Positions 26,583 through 35,227 are shown, numbered from the stretch's first letter. The stretch is DNA of 64,000 nucleotides from CAVIQK01 sp964613035 (GCA_964613035.1 CAZTFQ010000002.1:62001-126000); one strand, 5' to 3'. Notes: generated by a model from the letters alone, not told the origin. A program made the numbers and translations.

Positions 26583-27686
26583 CTAGATTAATCTTATAGG
26601 TAATACTATATAGAGACTGTCTTCGTTGCCTATTTCAGTAATTCTGGCGGGAGTATTATTGGTATTGATGGCTATTCTGGCATAGTCGCCTTTTATTCTG
26701 GACATGGCAGCAGATATATAGCTTATATTGAAGGCTATCTCTATTTCTTTTCCTTCTACTTTAGCCGGGACGATTTCTTTTCCTTGAGCTATTTCGGAAG
26801 AAGAATATATAGCCACTTTATTCTCCATTATATTGAAGCGAGCTTGGTTTTTATCCTTTTTAGTCCTGGATATAATAGAAATACGGTCAAGACTGTCCAT
26901 AAACTCGTCTATTTTGACGTCGACGACTGTCTCGAAGTGCTCGGGAATAATACGATTATAATCAATAAATTTACCTTCTATAAGCTGAGAAGTTATTTTG
27001 GTAGCTCCCAAATCGAACGTTACGAGCTTATCGTCTGTGGAAATTTTCACGATATTGTCGTTATCGTCCATTATTCTGCCTATATCTTCTAGTTTTTTGC
27101 CGGGCACAATGAAGCTGTGCTCGATTACGGATCTGGCAAGAGGTTTGACTATTTTTGCCAGTCTGAAGCCGTCCAAAGCGACCGCTACGGCTTGTTTGTC
27201 TTTAACTTCTATAAGACATCCTTTTATAACGGGTCTGGTTCCGTCTACAGCCACGCAAAACACGGATTTCTCTATCAATTCCTTTAAGTCGGATTGTTTT
27301 ATTTCGATGGTTTTGTCGTTTTCTATAGACTCGGTTACGGGAAATTCGTCTTCTATAAGTTTAATTTGGTTGATGGATTCACCGCTCTTAATTACCAGTT
27401 GTTTGTTTTCTATTTCTTCGAATTCTATTCTCTCGAATGCGGTGAGTTTTTTAATAAAGTCGGATATGAATCTTCCGGGGACTACTATCTCTCCTTCTAT
27501 TAAAATTTCCGCGTTTATAGACGTCTGTATGAATAATTCCAAGTCGGTTGCGTATAACGTAAGAACCGAGCCCGATGCTTCTATTTTAATACCCTCTAAA
27601 ATCGGTATACCTTTTTTACTGTCGAGAGCTTTGGAAACTATATTGATTGCGTTTTCTAGTTCCTTACTGTTGCAATAAAATCTCAT
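26583..27686 (-). CDS. dnaN: DNA polymerase III beta subunit (sliding clamp)
   Basis: Ring-shaped processivity clamp of the replisome. It has 367 residues and three repeated clamp domains, starting MRFYCNSKELENAINIVSKAL and ending with the typical hydrophobic tail IVLPIRLI. An AAGGAG SD precedes the ATG. It lies 163 nt downstream of dnaA in the same direction. The spacer holds DnaA-box-like repeats and an AT-rich stretch. Its transcription ends at the terminator before the AT-rich block. recF and yaaA, which often follow, are absent. Confidence 0.97.
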   Translation of the reverse strand: MRFYCNSKELENAINIVSKALDSKKGIPILEGIKIEASGSVLTLYATDLELFIQTSINAEILIEGEIVVPGRFISDFIKKLTAFERIEFEEIENKQLVIKSGESINQIKLIEDEFPVTESIENDKTIEIKQSDLKELIEKSVFCVAVDGTRPVIKGCLIEVKDKQAVAVALDGFRLAKIVKPLARSVIEHSFIVPGKKLEDIGRIMDDNDNIVKISTDDKLVTFDLGATKITSQLIEGKFIDYNRIIPEHFETVVDVKIDEFMDSLDRISIISRTKKDKNQARFNIMENKVAIYSSSEIAQGKEIVPAKVEGKEIEIAFNISYISAAMSRIKGDYARIAINTNNTPARITEIGNEDSLYIVLPIRLI

Positions 27687-27696
27687 AGCTTTCTCC

Positions 27697-27863
27697 TTAT
27701 TATTTAAATAATAATATTATTATAATAATGTATATCCTGTTGATAAGTGAAAAACTCTGTTTCACGCAGTAAAACACGATGTTTTTCTTGTTGATAACGA
27801 TGTTGATAAAGTGAAAATTTTTTAAAAGTTATTCACGTTGTCAACAATGCTATCCGTTGATAA
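27697..27863. promoter_or_regulatory. oriC: dnaA-dnaN spacer with DnaA-box-like repeats and AT stretch (candidate oriC element)
   Basis: TGTTGATAA (complement TTATCAACA, one base from TTATCCACA) occurs exactly three times, at 27738-27746, 27789-27797 and 27801-27809. Near-matches are TTATTCACG (27829-27837) and CGTTGATAA (27855-27863, inside the dnaA 3' end). Next to them, 27697-27730 is nearly pure A/T and could serve as the unwinding element. The layout resembles the dnaA-dnaN part of the Bacillus origin. Origin function is inference. Confidence 0.6.
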
Positions 27864-29226
27864 TGTTCTTTATATCCTTTACCTGTCTCGTTGTAGTGTC
27901 GTCTCCGTTACGGAGTTTTTCGGCTATTTTATCTCTTGCGTACATTACGGTGGTGTGATCTTTGCCGAAAACCTGCCCTATGGCGTCGAGCGGAATAGAA
28001 AGCATATCCGTACATAGGAACATCGAAAAAGCTCTTGCATTGGCTATTTCTTTGGTTTTCTTCTTCCCTAATATATCGGACTTTTCTACTCTGAAATAGC
28101 TTCCTACGGCTTCTATAATGACGTCGCAGTTGACTTCTTCTTTTCTGTTCTCTTGGAATTTGAGCGCCTCTTTGGCTATATTGAGGTCCGGACACTCCTG
28201 ACCGATGAGCTGAGAGTATAAAATAACCTTGGATAAAGCGCCTTCCAGTTCTCTGACGTTGCTGTCGATGTTTTCCGCAAGGTAAAACACCACGTCGTTG
28301 TTGACGGCTATGCCTTCCTGCTGCATCTTCTTACGGATGATGGATATACGCATATCGAGATTGGGTTGACCTATCTCTACGGTAACTCCGCCCGAAAATC
28401 TGGACGCTAATCTGGCGTGTATTTCCATATCCTTGGGAGGACGATCGGAAGATAAAATAATTTGTTTTCCTTGTTGATATAGATCGTTAAATATCTGGAA
28501 GAATTGATCCTGTACGCCGCTGTGTTTTATAAGAAACTGTACGTCGTCCAACATCAAAACGTCGATTTTTTTATATTTATCTCTAAAAACCTGCATAGGT
28601 TGCTTAGAGGGATCGTTTTTATTTGAAGTCATCGCGTTGAAAAACTCGTTGACCATGGCGTCAGTCTGTATGTAGGCTATTTTTAGAGAAGGATAATTTT
28701 TAAAAATATAATTGCCTATAGAGTGAAGAAGGTGAGTTTTTCCCAGTCCTACTCCGCCGTAGAGAAACAAAGGATTATAAGATATTACGTTGTCGTTGGC
28801 ACCCGGGGTTTCGGCAACTTTTTTAGCCGCGTAGAAAGCGAATTTATTACTGTCGCCTACGACGAAGTTATCGAAAGTGTAACGCGAGACGAAAGGATTT
28901 TTCCTTTCCTTTTTAGAATCTTTGACGACAAACTCTCCCCCCAGACTATCGTCGGCTACCGATAAAATATCCTCTTCTTCTTCCTTGGTGACGATAATAA
29001 TGTCGGTGAAAGAATTATTGACGGAAACAAGAGATTTTTTAAGTAAGCCTATATATTCTTTAGTGACGGTATCTTTAACGTTTTTAGTAGGAGCGGACAC
29101 ATAGAGGACCGTATCCTTGACGCATAAAGGTACGAGAGGAGTAAGCCACAATTCATAAGAGAGCGCGGTTACGCTCGAAGAGGCTTTTTCTAAAGTTTTC
29201 TTAAAAACCGCGTTAAGTTCTAGCAT
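27850..29226 (-). CDS. dnaA: Chromosomal replication initiator DnaA
   Basis: Binds origin DnaA boxes and melts DNA. It has 458 residues. Domain I is at about 1-85, followed by a short linker. The AAA+ domain has Walker A GGVGLGKTHLLHSIG (about residue 155) and Walker B VLMLDDVQFL. The C-terminal DNA-binding domain carries the signature KDHTTVMYARDKI. The ATG at 29226 has no SD. Its promoter puts the transcription start at the start codon itself (promoter entry), so a leaderless mRNA is predicted. It is oriented toward dnaN, downstream of alaS. Confidence 0.98.
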   Translation of the reverse strand: MLELNAVFKKTLEKASSSVTALSYELWLTPLVPLCVKDTVLYVSAPTKNVKDTVTKEYIGLLKKSLVSVNNSFTDIIIVTKEEEEDILSVADDSLGGEFVVKDSKKERKNPFVSRYTFDNFVVGDSNKFAFYAAKKVAETPGANDNVISYNPLFLYGGVGLGKTHLLHSIGNYIFKNYPSLKIAYIQTDAMVNEFFNAMTSNKNDPSKQPMQVFRDKYKKIDVLMLDDVQFLIKHSGVQDQFFQIFNDLYQQGKQIILSSDRPPKDMEIHARLASRFSGGVTVEIGQPNLDMRISIIRKKMQQEGIAVNNDVVFYLAENIDSNVRELEGALSKVILYSQLIGQECPDLNIAKEALKFQENRKEEVNCDVIIEAVGSYFRVEKSDILGKKKTKEIANARAFSMFLCTDMLSIPLDAIGQVFGKDHTTVMYARDKIAEKLRNGDDTTTRQVKDIKNIING

Positions 29227-29232
29227 AAAAAT

Positions 29233-29261
29233 ATTATACTATAAAGAGAAATTTTTATCAA
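29233..29261 (-). promoter_or_regulatory. dnaA promoter, leaderless arrangement
   Basis: Minus strand TTGATA (29261-29256), 17-nt spacer, TATAAT (29238-29233). Six nt (ATTTTT) separate the -10 box from the dnaA ATG. No SD can fit. Confidence 0.7.
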
Positions 29262-29303
29262 GTTATAGAAAATATAAAGATGTAATTATATATAAAAATA
29301 TAA

Positions 29304-29331
29304 CTAAGCCCCGTAATCAGACGGGGCTTAG
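29304..29331 (-). terminator. alaS terminator
   Basis: CTAAGCCCCGT (29304-29314) pairs with ACGGGGCTTAG (29321-29331). On the minus strand it is followed by TTATATTTTTA. It separates alaS from dnaA. Confidence 0.8.
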
Positions 29332-29346
29332 CAAGGATTGATTTTA

Positions 29347-31128
29347 TTAATTGTTGATGGTGGCTTTTATTCTTCTGACTCCGGCGGAACTGGATTGTTC
29401 TTTGACTATTTTGAAGTTTTTAAGCTGAGAAGTGTTTTCCGCGTGAGGTCCGCCGCATATTTCTTTTGAGACGTTGCCTATAGTGTATACTTTGACCACT
29501 TCGTCGTATTTGGATTCGAATACGCCCACGGCACCGGATTTTTTTGCTTCCTCGAGAGGTAATTCTTCGCATATTACGGGGATTGAAGCCGATATGTTGT
29601 CGTTGACTTCCTTTTCCACGGCGGCTATTTCTTCCGGAGTAAGAGGGCGAGGGAAATTGAAGTCGAAACGCAGTCTCTCGGGGGTAATGTTGCTGCCTTT
29701 CTGATGAATGGAGTCGTCGTGAAGAATCTTCTTGAGAGCCGCGTTGAGAAGGTGAGTGGCGGTGTGAAGATAAGTAGTATGCTCGCTATTGTCCTGAAGA
29801 CCGCCTTTGAATTTTTGCTCGGAGCCTGCTTTAGAGAGCTCTTTATGTTCTTCGAATCTCTTATAGAATCCTTCTACGTCCACCGTTACGCCGTGTTCTT
29901 TGGCAAGTTCCAGGGTCATTTCGATGGGAAAACCGAACGTATCGTAGAGTCTGAAAGCCGCCTTGCCGCTCATTTTGTTATCCTGAATATACTTAAGGAG
30001 TTTGTCGAATTCGGCAAGACCTTTTTGGAGAGTAAGATTGAATTTTTCCACTTCTTTAGAAAGTTCTGACAAAACTTTTTCTCTGTTTTCGCCCAGTTCC
30101 GGATAATATTTTTCGTATTGAGAAACGTAGCAAGAGGCGATTTCGTTAAGGATAGAATTGTCCATATCGAGTACTCTGGCGTATCTTACGGCGCGTCTTA
30201 TAAGACGTCTTAAAACGTAACCTTGGTCGACGTTGGACGGAACGACGCCTTTTTCGTCGCCCATTATGAATACAGCCGTGCGAATATGGTCGGCGATGAC
30301 TCTTTGAGCCACGGTGCGTTCTTTCCCGGAGACGTCGGAACGAGAGTTGCGCTCGATGATATCCATAGCGGAAGAGAAGAGGTCCGTTTCGTATACGGAG
30401 TGATATCCGCCGAGTACGAGGAGCGTACGTTCGAGTCCCATTCCGGTGTCGACGTTTTTCTGTTTGAGAGGGGTGTAAGAACCCGTTTCGTCTTTATAGA
30501 ATTCCATGAAGACGTTGTTCCATATCTCGAGATATCTGCCGCAATCGCACGCGGGAGAGCAATCTTCCGAGCAAGGTTCTTTATCCGTAATGTAGAATAT
30601 TTCCGTATCGCCGCCGCAAGGACCCGTCGCTCCGGCTATCCACCAGTTGTTTTTCTTAGGAAGATAGAATATACGCTCTCTCGGGATGCCGAGTTCCGCC
30701 CATCTGGAAGCGGAAACTTCGTCTCTGGGGCAATCTTCGTCACCGGCAAACACCGATACTGCCAATCTGTCGACGGGAATTTCCAAAACCTTGGTAAGGA
30801 AATCGAAGGAAAAACCTATGGAATCGTATTTGAAATAATCTCCGAGAGACCAGTTGCCGAGCATTTCGAAGAAAGTGCAGTGAGAATCGTCGCCTACGTC
30901 GTCGATATCGCCGGTACGGACGCACTTTTGCACGTCGGTGAGACGGGTTCCGCCGGGATGCTTTTGACCGAGCAGATACGGTACGAGAGGATGCATGCCC
31001 GCCGTGGTGAACAAAACGGAGGGGTCGTTTTCGGGAATGAGAGATGCGGAACGGATGATTTTATGACCGCGCTCTTTGAAGAAATTAAGATATTCTTCTC
31101 TCAAAAATTCTGAAGTGAGTTTTTTCAT
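29347..31128 (-). CDS. alaS: Alanyl-tRNA synthetase, short form lacking the C-Ala domain
   Basis: Predicted to charge tRNA-Ala. It is only 593 residues against about 870-880 for the standard enzyme. The class II core is present (FTTAGMHPLVPYLLG, HCTFFEMLGNWSLGDYFK, GLERTLLVLGGYHS), as is the editing domain (HTATHLL and CGGPHAENT, the HxxxH and CxxxH metal ligands). The protein ends just after the editing domain (AGVRRIKATI), so the C-terminal DHHA1/oligomerisation domain is missing. The stop is followed directly by a terminator, so this looks like a natural short form rather than a recent truncation. It may be the main AlaRS or a paralogue; a full-length alaS elsewhere would decide. An AGGAG SD is present. 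Confidence 0.88.
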   Translation of the reverse strand: MKKLTSEFLREEYLNFFKERGHKIIRSASLIPENDPSVLFTTAGMHPLVPYLLGQKHPGGTRLTDVQKCVRTGDIDDVGDDSHCTFFEMLGNWSLGDYFKYDSIGFSFDFLTKVLEIPVDRLAVSVFAGDEDCPRDEVSASRWAELGIPRERIFYLPKKNNWWIAGATGPCGGDTEIFYITDKEPCSEDCSPACDCGRYLEIWNNVFMEFYKDETGSYTPLKQKNVDTGMGLERTLLVLGGYHSVYETDLFSSAMDIIERNSRSDVSGKERTVAQRVIADHIRTAVFIMGDEKGVVPSNVDQGYVLRRLIRRAVRYARVLDMDNSILNEIASCYVSQYEKYYPELGENREKVLSELSKEVEKFNLTLQKGLAEFDKLLKYIQDNKMSGKAAFRLYDTFGFPIEMTLELAKEHGVTVDVEGFYKRFEEHKELSKAGSEQKFKGGLQDNSEHTTYLHTATHLLNAALKKILHDDSIHQKGSNITPERLRFDFNFPRPLTPEEIAAVEKEVNDNISASIPVICEELPLEEAKKSGAVGVFESKYDEVVKVYTIGNVSKEICGGPHAENTSQLKNFKIVKEQSSSAGVRRIKATINN

Positions 31129-31154
31129 TTTTTACTCCTAATATTTTGGATATA

Positions 31155-31175
31155 CGTTAAAACATTGTTTTAACG
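31155..31175. promoter_or_regulatory. Perfect 10-bp inverted repeat overlapping the alaS transcription start
   Basis: Arms CGTTAAAACA and TGTTTTAACG are separated by a single T. It begins about 10 nt after the alaS -10 box and so covers the expected start site. This is typical of a repressor operator; an RNA hairpin in the leader is an alternative. Confidence 0.6.
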
Positions 31176-31184
31176 ACGTTTTTC

Positions 31185-31213
31185 ATTATACAAAATACTC
31201 GACGTTTTGTCTA
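31185..31213 (-). promoter_or_regulatory. alaS promoter
   Basis: Minus strand TAGACA (31213-31208), 17-nt spacer, TATAAT (31190-31185), about 55 nt upstream of the alaS ATG. Confidence 0.65.
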
Positions 31214-31341
31214 TGAAATGAATAAACAAGTGTGAATATAAAGGTATCCGAGACTGTCAAAATAAGGAAAGAAGTTTTTTCGGCTTAAATTGCGGCGATA
31301 AGAGCATACTACTTGTAGAAAATAAAAAAGGAGGAATGGAT

Positions 31342-31920
31342 ATGGCAACCAAACAAAGTTCCAATACAGGCAGAACGACTAAAGCTTGCAATTGTAACGG
31401 TTCTAAAAAGAATTCCGGAAGCAAGAGTAAGAAAAACGATTGTTGCGACTCTAAGAAGTCCGAGGATTGTCACAGTATGACGGGTGAGGAGGAGGGGCTC
31501 AATCAATTGGAATTCTACAGAAGGCTTTTTAAACAGCTTTCTACGGGAGAAGACGGACTGGAAACTCTGAGAGGAAGAATAACCGATCCGTCGCTCAAAA
31601 GGCTGGTCGAGAAGCACAGACGCGCATACGAACAAAAGGAAAGCGAATTGATAGTGAAAATCAACGCTCTCGACGGAGAACCGGAGTACCCTAATCTGAT
31701 GATGAAGTTGATGCAACGCTCTTCTACCGCATTCAATACGATGATAGACGACAGTCCGTCTAAGGTTGCGGAGATAGTTCTTCAGGGCATCAATATGGGG
31801 ATAATAGCCGTCACCAGACTTATCAATCAAGGCAGCGACAAGGGACTGGATATAGAAGAAGGACAAAAGGTCTTGAATCTATATAAATCTCAGACCGACG
31901 CCTTGCAAAATTATCTCTAA
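31342..31920 (+). CDS. Helical protein with a Cys/Lys/Ser-rich N-terminal tail, function unknown
   Basis: I choose the ATG at 31342 (192 residues) because the AAGGAGG SD at 31328-31334 is 7 nt upstream of it. An ATG at 31336 is too close to that SD. The first 45 or so residues are Ser/Lys/Asn-rich with several Cys (ACNCNGS, DCCDSKK, EDCHS), possibly a metal-binding or disordered tail. The rest is predicted to be almost entirely alpha-helical in four or so long helices, reminiscent of ferritin-like or PA2169/DUF2383-type bundles, which is inference only. It is divergent from alaS and has its own terminator. Confidence 0.75.
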   Translation: MATKQSSNTGRTTKACNCNGSKKNSGSKSKKNDCCDSKKSEDCHSMTGEEEGLNQLEFYRRLFKQLSTGEDGLETLRGRITDPSLKRLVEKHRRAYEQKESELIVKINALDGEPEYPNLMMKLMQRSSTAFNTMIDDSPSKVAEIVLQGINMGIIAVTRLINQGSDKGLDIEEGQKVLNLYKSQTDALQNYL

Positions 31921-31963
31921 CGGCTAATAACGAAAAATTCCAAGGAAAAACCGCTTAAAATTA

Positions 31964-32006
31964 CAAATAAGTCCGAGAAACGAAAATGTTTTTCGGATTT
32001 ATTTTT
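31964..32006 (+). terminator. Terminator after the Cys-rich helical protein gene
   Basis: AAATAAGTCCGA (31965-31976) pairs with TCGGATTTATTT (31993-32004) and is followed by TT and further T. Confidence 0.65.
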
Positions 32007-32030
32007 CACAAAAATATATCATAAAAACAC

Positions 32031-32074
32031 TTGCATAAGAATATGGATTATTTTATAATACCTAACACTATTAG
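32031..32074 (+). promoter_or_regulatory. marR promoter and operator-like site
   Basis: TTGCAT (32031-32036), 17-nt spacer, TATAAT (32054-32059). Immediately downstream is CTAACACTATTAG (32062-32074), an imperfect palindrome (CTAA...TTAG). The identical 13-mer recurs at 32532-32544 before the ABC gene. Confidence 0.65.
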
Positions 32075-32088
32075 CTAATGAGGCGCGT

Positions 32089-32496
32089 ATGGATTCCGAA
32101 AAGGTAAAAAGCAACATAAAAGAGCTCTGCACGACGGAGAGCTGGCACAGCCTTATCAATCTGCTCGGAGAGGGATATAAAGGCATGTGCGTCATAATGA
32201 AAATAGTCAGAGAGAGTAAGACTCCCGTAGTGGCGGGGACTCTCGCTAAGGAAATGAGAGTATCCACCGCGCGTATAGCGTACGCGCTAAAAAACTTAGA
32301 GAAGAAAGGGTACGTAAGAAGAATCGGCGACAAGGCGGACGCGAGAAAAGTCGTCATAGAGCTGACAGAAAAGGGAGAAAGCGCCCTGGAAGAGCACGAG
32401 AAAAAAGTAACGGCGATGATAGAGCCTATTTTAACCAGAGTGTCGGAAGAAGAACTGAGTCAGATGTTTTTTACGCTGAAAAAGATGCTCGTATAA
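32089..32496 (+). CDS. MarR-family transcriptional regulator
   Basis: 135 residues with the winged helix-turn-helix layout: a helical N-terminus, then TPVVAGTLAKEMRVSTARIAYALKN-type HTH (about residues 45-70), a wing rich in basic residues (KKGYVRRIGDKADARKV) and a C-terminal dimerisation helix. An SD-like GAGG lies 7 nt before the ATG. It lies directly upstream of a MacB-type ABC gene with which it shares an operator-like 13-mer. It therefore probably represses itself and the transporter. Confidence 0.9.
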   Translation: MDSEKVKSNIKELCTTESWHSLINLLGEGYKGMCVIMKIVRESKTPVVAGTLAKEMRVSTARIAYALKNLEKKGYVRRIGDKADARKVVIELTEKGESALEEHEKKVTAMIEPILTRVSEEELSQMFFTLKKMLV

Positions 32497-32500
32497 GCAG

Positions 32501-32526
32501 AAGGAAAGCTGCTTTTTATTTAGATG
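32501..32526 (+). terminator. Weak hairpin between marR and the ABC gene
   Basis: AGCAG and CTGCT flank an AAGGAAAG loop and TTTTTATTT follows. The stem of about 6 bp suggests partial termination that would lower ABC expression relative to marR. Confidence 0.4.
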
Positions 32527-32531
32527 AATAT

Positions 32532-32544
32532 CTAACACTATTAG
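32532..32544. promoter_or_regulatory. Second copy of the MarR operator-like 13-mer
   Basis: CTAACACTATTAG, identical to 32062-32074. It abuts the AGGAG SD of the ABC gene, so a bound repressor would block readthrough. Confidence 0.55.
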
Positions 32545-32556
32545 GAGAATGTAATT

Positions 32557-35202
32557 ATGCTTAGATTAAAAGACGTTAAAAAGGATTACAATGCAGGCGG
32601 AATGGTCGTGCACGCGCTTAAGGGCGTGAGTATAGACTTCCGCGACAACGAATTCGTCTCCGTGTTGGGACCGTCGGGGTGCGGAAAGACTACTTTACTC
32701 AACATAATAGGCGGACTGGATCATTATTCCGACGGAGAGATGTTTATAGACGACGTCAGTACAAAAGATTACACCGACAGAGACTGGGACGGATACAGGA
32801 ATCATCGGATAGGGTTCGTGTTCCAGAGTTATAATCTCATACCTCATCAGACGATATCCGAAAACGTCGAGCTGGCTCTCACCATATCCGGGGTAGACAA
32901 GGAAGAGCGCGTGAGGCGCGCGCACGAGGCGCTGGATAAAGTAGGGCTCAACGGATTATATAAAAAGAAACCCAATCAGCTGTCCGGCGGACAATGTCAG
33001 AGAGTGGCTATAGCCAGAGCTCTGGTCAACGATCCGGAGATACTTCTTGCCGACGAGCCTACCGGTGCTCTCGACACGACGACGTCCGTGCAGATAATGG
33101 ATATAATCAAAGAGATATCCAAAGATTGTCTCGTAATTATGGTTACGCACAATCCCGAGCTAGCCGAAAAGTATTCCACTCGTATAGTGAAGCTTCTCGA
33201 CGGCGAGATAGTGGACGACAGTATGCCTTATAAGGAAGACGAAGAAAAGAAGCCCGTCGCGAAAAAGATTCCGTCTAAAAAAGCCAAGCTCGGTCTTGTT
33301 TCGGGGTTTCGTTTGTCCGCAAGGAATTTGCGCTCTAAGCTAAAAAGGACTCTTCTCGTTTGTCTGGCGGGAGCCATAGGAATAATAGGCGTGGCGTCCG
33401 TTTTGTCGGTATCTACGGGAGTTAAGGGATATATAGGGGATATGCAGGACGATATGCTCAGCGGCAATCCCATAACGATAACGGAAGAGGCTATGAATCT
33501 GTCCGCGCTCATGTCGAGAATGGACAAAACCGCTAAGGAAGAAGCTGTTAAAAACGCCATAAAAGACGGCTATATCAACGTCGAAGGAACCATCGATTAT
33601 CTTGTATCTCGTGGAGAAGATATATCGGGACTGAAAGTCAACAACAATATAACGCAACAATATCTCGACTATATCAAGGCGATGCCGGAGGAATATTATT
33701 CCGCCATAACAACGGAAAACGGAATAGACGTAACTTACGGACTGTATACCGACTACGGTTTGAGCGGAAAGGACGGCAAAACGCGTATGTCGGTTACGGC
33801 GGCTCAACGCATATACGAGGCTATGCTCGATAAGACCGAGTACGGCGGATACTCGCAATTCATATCGATGTTGTCGGCAAGCTTCATGCAGGCTCCGGAC
33901 AACGGAGACTTCATACTGTCTCAATACGATATATTGTACGGCGACGGATTGGCGGAAAAAGAAGACGAGATAATGATAGTGGTCGACGAAAATTACGAGT
34001 TGTCCGATATATTACTTGCACAGCTCGGATACTATTCTCAGGACGAGTTTCTCAATATAGTGTACAAGGCGGTCGGAGACGAAAGATACGACGCGACTAT
34101 GGACAAGAGTAGTTTTTCTTACGAAGAATTGATAGGAAAAACTTTCGTCTGGTACCCCAACGACGTTATTTATAACAAAACGGATTCCACTAGTCCTCTG
34201 TCTCAAATCACCCCTTTCACTTACAACGCCTACGTCGACGACGCTACGACGGGAAAAACGTTGAAAATAAAAGCCGTTTTGAAACAAAAAGACGGTCTGT
34301 CTTACGGCTGTCTGGAGAGCGGATTTTATTACACGAGCGCATTCGCGGAGAAAGCGATAGAAGCCAATAAAAATTCCGTTATCGTGCAGTATCTGAGAGA
34401 CGAAGAAAAAGATTCTTTCACCAGTATGAGTTACAATTCTCAGAATATAGGCATAACTTACGCATACTCGTACAATTTCGACGGTACGGAATACGAAGAG
34501 GTCGGATTCGTCGGCAGTAGCGGCGTCAACGGAATGTTGTCGTCGATGACGGGGCAGGGAACGTCCGCATATACGCTGACGGCAAGAGAAATAGGCGCGT
34601 ACGAGTTGCCCGCGTCCGTTAAAATCTATCCGACGGACTTCAGTTATAAGGATTCCGTGACCGATTATATCAAAGAATGGAATTCTTCTTCCGACATCGT
34701 CGTAGGCGGCGTGACTATCGGCGCGGAAGACCGCTCGGAAATAGTATATACCGACAATCTGTCCATAGTAATAGCCCTCATCAACAATATGATAGAGGTT
34801 GTTACGACGGCTCTGGTCGCATTCACCGCGCTGTCTCTGGTCGTGTCCACCGTTATGATAGCGATAATAACGTATGTGTCAGTCATAGAGAGAGTAAAAG
34901 AAATAGGCGTCATCAGATCGCTGGGCGGTCGCAAAAAGGACGTTTCGAGACTGTTTAACGCGGAGACGTTCATTATAGGCGGCATTTCCGGACTGATAGG
35001 TATAGGAGTGACGTATATTATAACGGCAATCATCAATCTGATAGCGTCGGGACTTCTCGGAATAGGAGCGATAGCCAATCTGACGCCGATTACCGCGCTG
35101 ATAATGGTGGCTATAAGCATAGGTTTGACGATGATAGCAGGCGTCGTTCCCGCAAGACTGGCGGCACAAAAAGACCCCGTAGAGGCACTCCGAAGCGAAT
35201 AA
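32557..35202 (+). CDS. ABC transporter, fused ATPase and MacB/FtsX-type permease
   Basis: A single 881-residue protein. The N-terminal ATPase (about 1-225) has Walker A GPSGCGKTTLLNIIGG, signature LSGGQCQRVAIARAL, Walker B ILLADEPTGALD and the H-loop VTHNPELA. One membrane segment follows (about 268-288). A large extracytoplasmic domain of roughly 450 residues comes next, then three membrane segments with an FtsX/MacB motif (VIERVKEIGVIRSLGG). This is the type VII ABC layout that moves substrates at the outer face by mechanotransmission. Substrate unknown; antimicrobial peptides or lipids are typical. The MarR neighbour suggests induction by a small molecule. Confidence 0.92.
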   Translation: MLRLKDVKKDYNAGGMVVHALKGVSIDFRDNEFVSVLGPSGCGKTTLLNIIGGLDHYSDGEMFIDDVSTKDYTDRDWDGYRNHRIGFVFQSYNLIPHQTISENVELALTISGVDKEERVRRAHEALDKVGLNGLYKKKPNQLSGGQCQRVAIARALVNDPEILLADEPTGALDTTTSVQIMDIIKEISKDCLVIMVTHNPELAEKYSTRIVKLLDGEIVDDSMPYKEDEEKKPVAKKIPSKKAKLGLVSGFRLSARNLRSKLKRTLLVCLAGAIGIIGVASVLSVSTGVKGYIGDMQDDMLSGNPITITEEAMNLSALMSRMDKTAKEEAVKNAIKDGYINVEGTIDYLVSRGEDISGLKVNNNITQQYLDYIKAMPEEYYSAITTENGIDVTYGLYTDYGLSGKDGKTRMSVTAAQRIYEAMLDKTEYGGYSQFISMLSASFMQAPDNGDFILSQYDILYGDGLAEKEDEIMIVVDENYELSDILLAQLGYYSQDEFLNIVYKAVGDERYDATMDKSSFSYEELIGKTFVWYPNDVIYNKTDSTSPLSQITPFTYNAYVDDATTGKTLKIKAVLKQKDGLSYGCLESGFYYTSAFAEKAIEANKNSVIVQYLRDEEKDSFTSMSYNSQNIGITYAYSYNFDGTEYEEVGFVGSSGVNGMLSSMTGQGTSAYTLTAREIGAYELPASVKIYPTDFSYKDSVTDYIKEWNSSSDIVVGGVTIGAEDRSEIVYTDNLSIVIALINNMIEVVTTALVAFTALSLVVSTVMIAIITYVSVIERVKEIGVIRSLGGRKKDVSRLFNAETFIIGGISGLIGIGVTYIITAIINLIASGLLGIGAIANLTPITALIMVAISIGLTMIAGVVPARLAAQKDPVEALRSE

Positions 35203-35227
35203 AAAATTAAAAAGAGAGGTAATAATT

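Noticed and set aside
27755..27776. Possible fourth parS at TGTTTCACGCAGTAAAACAC
   Set aside because: Only the left half matches; the right arm is broken, so binding is doubtful.
30223..31113. 296-codon plus ORF across alaS
   Set aside because: Antisense shadow of alaS without start signals or domains.
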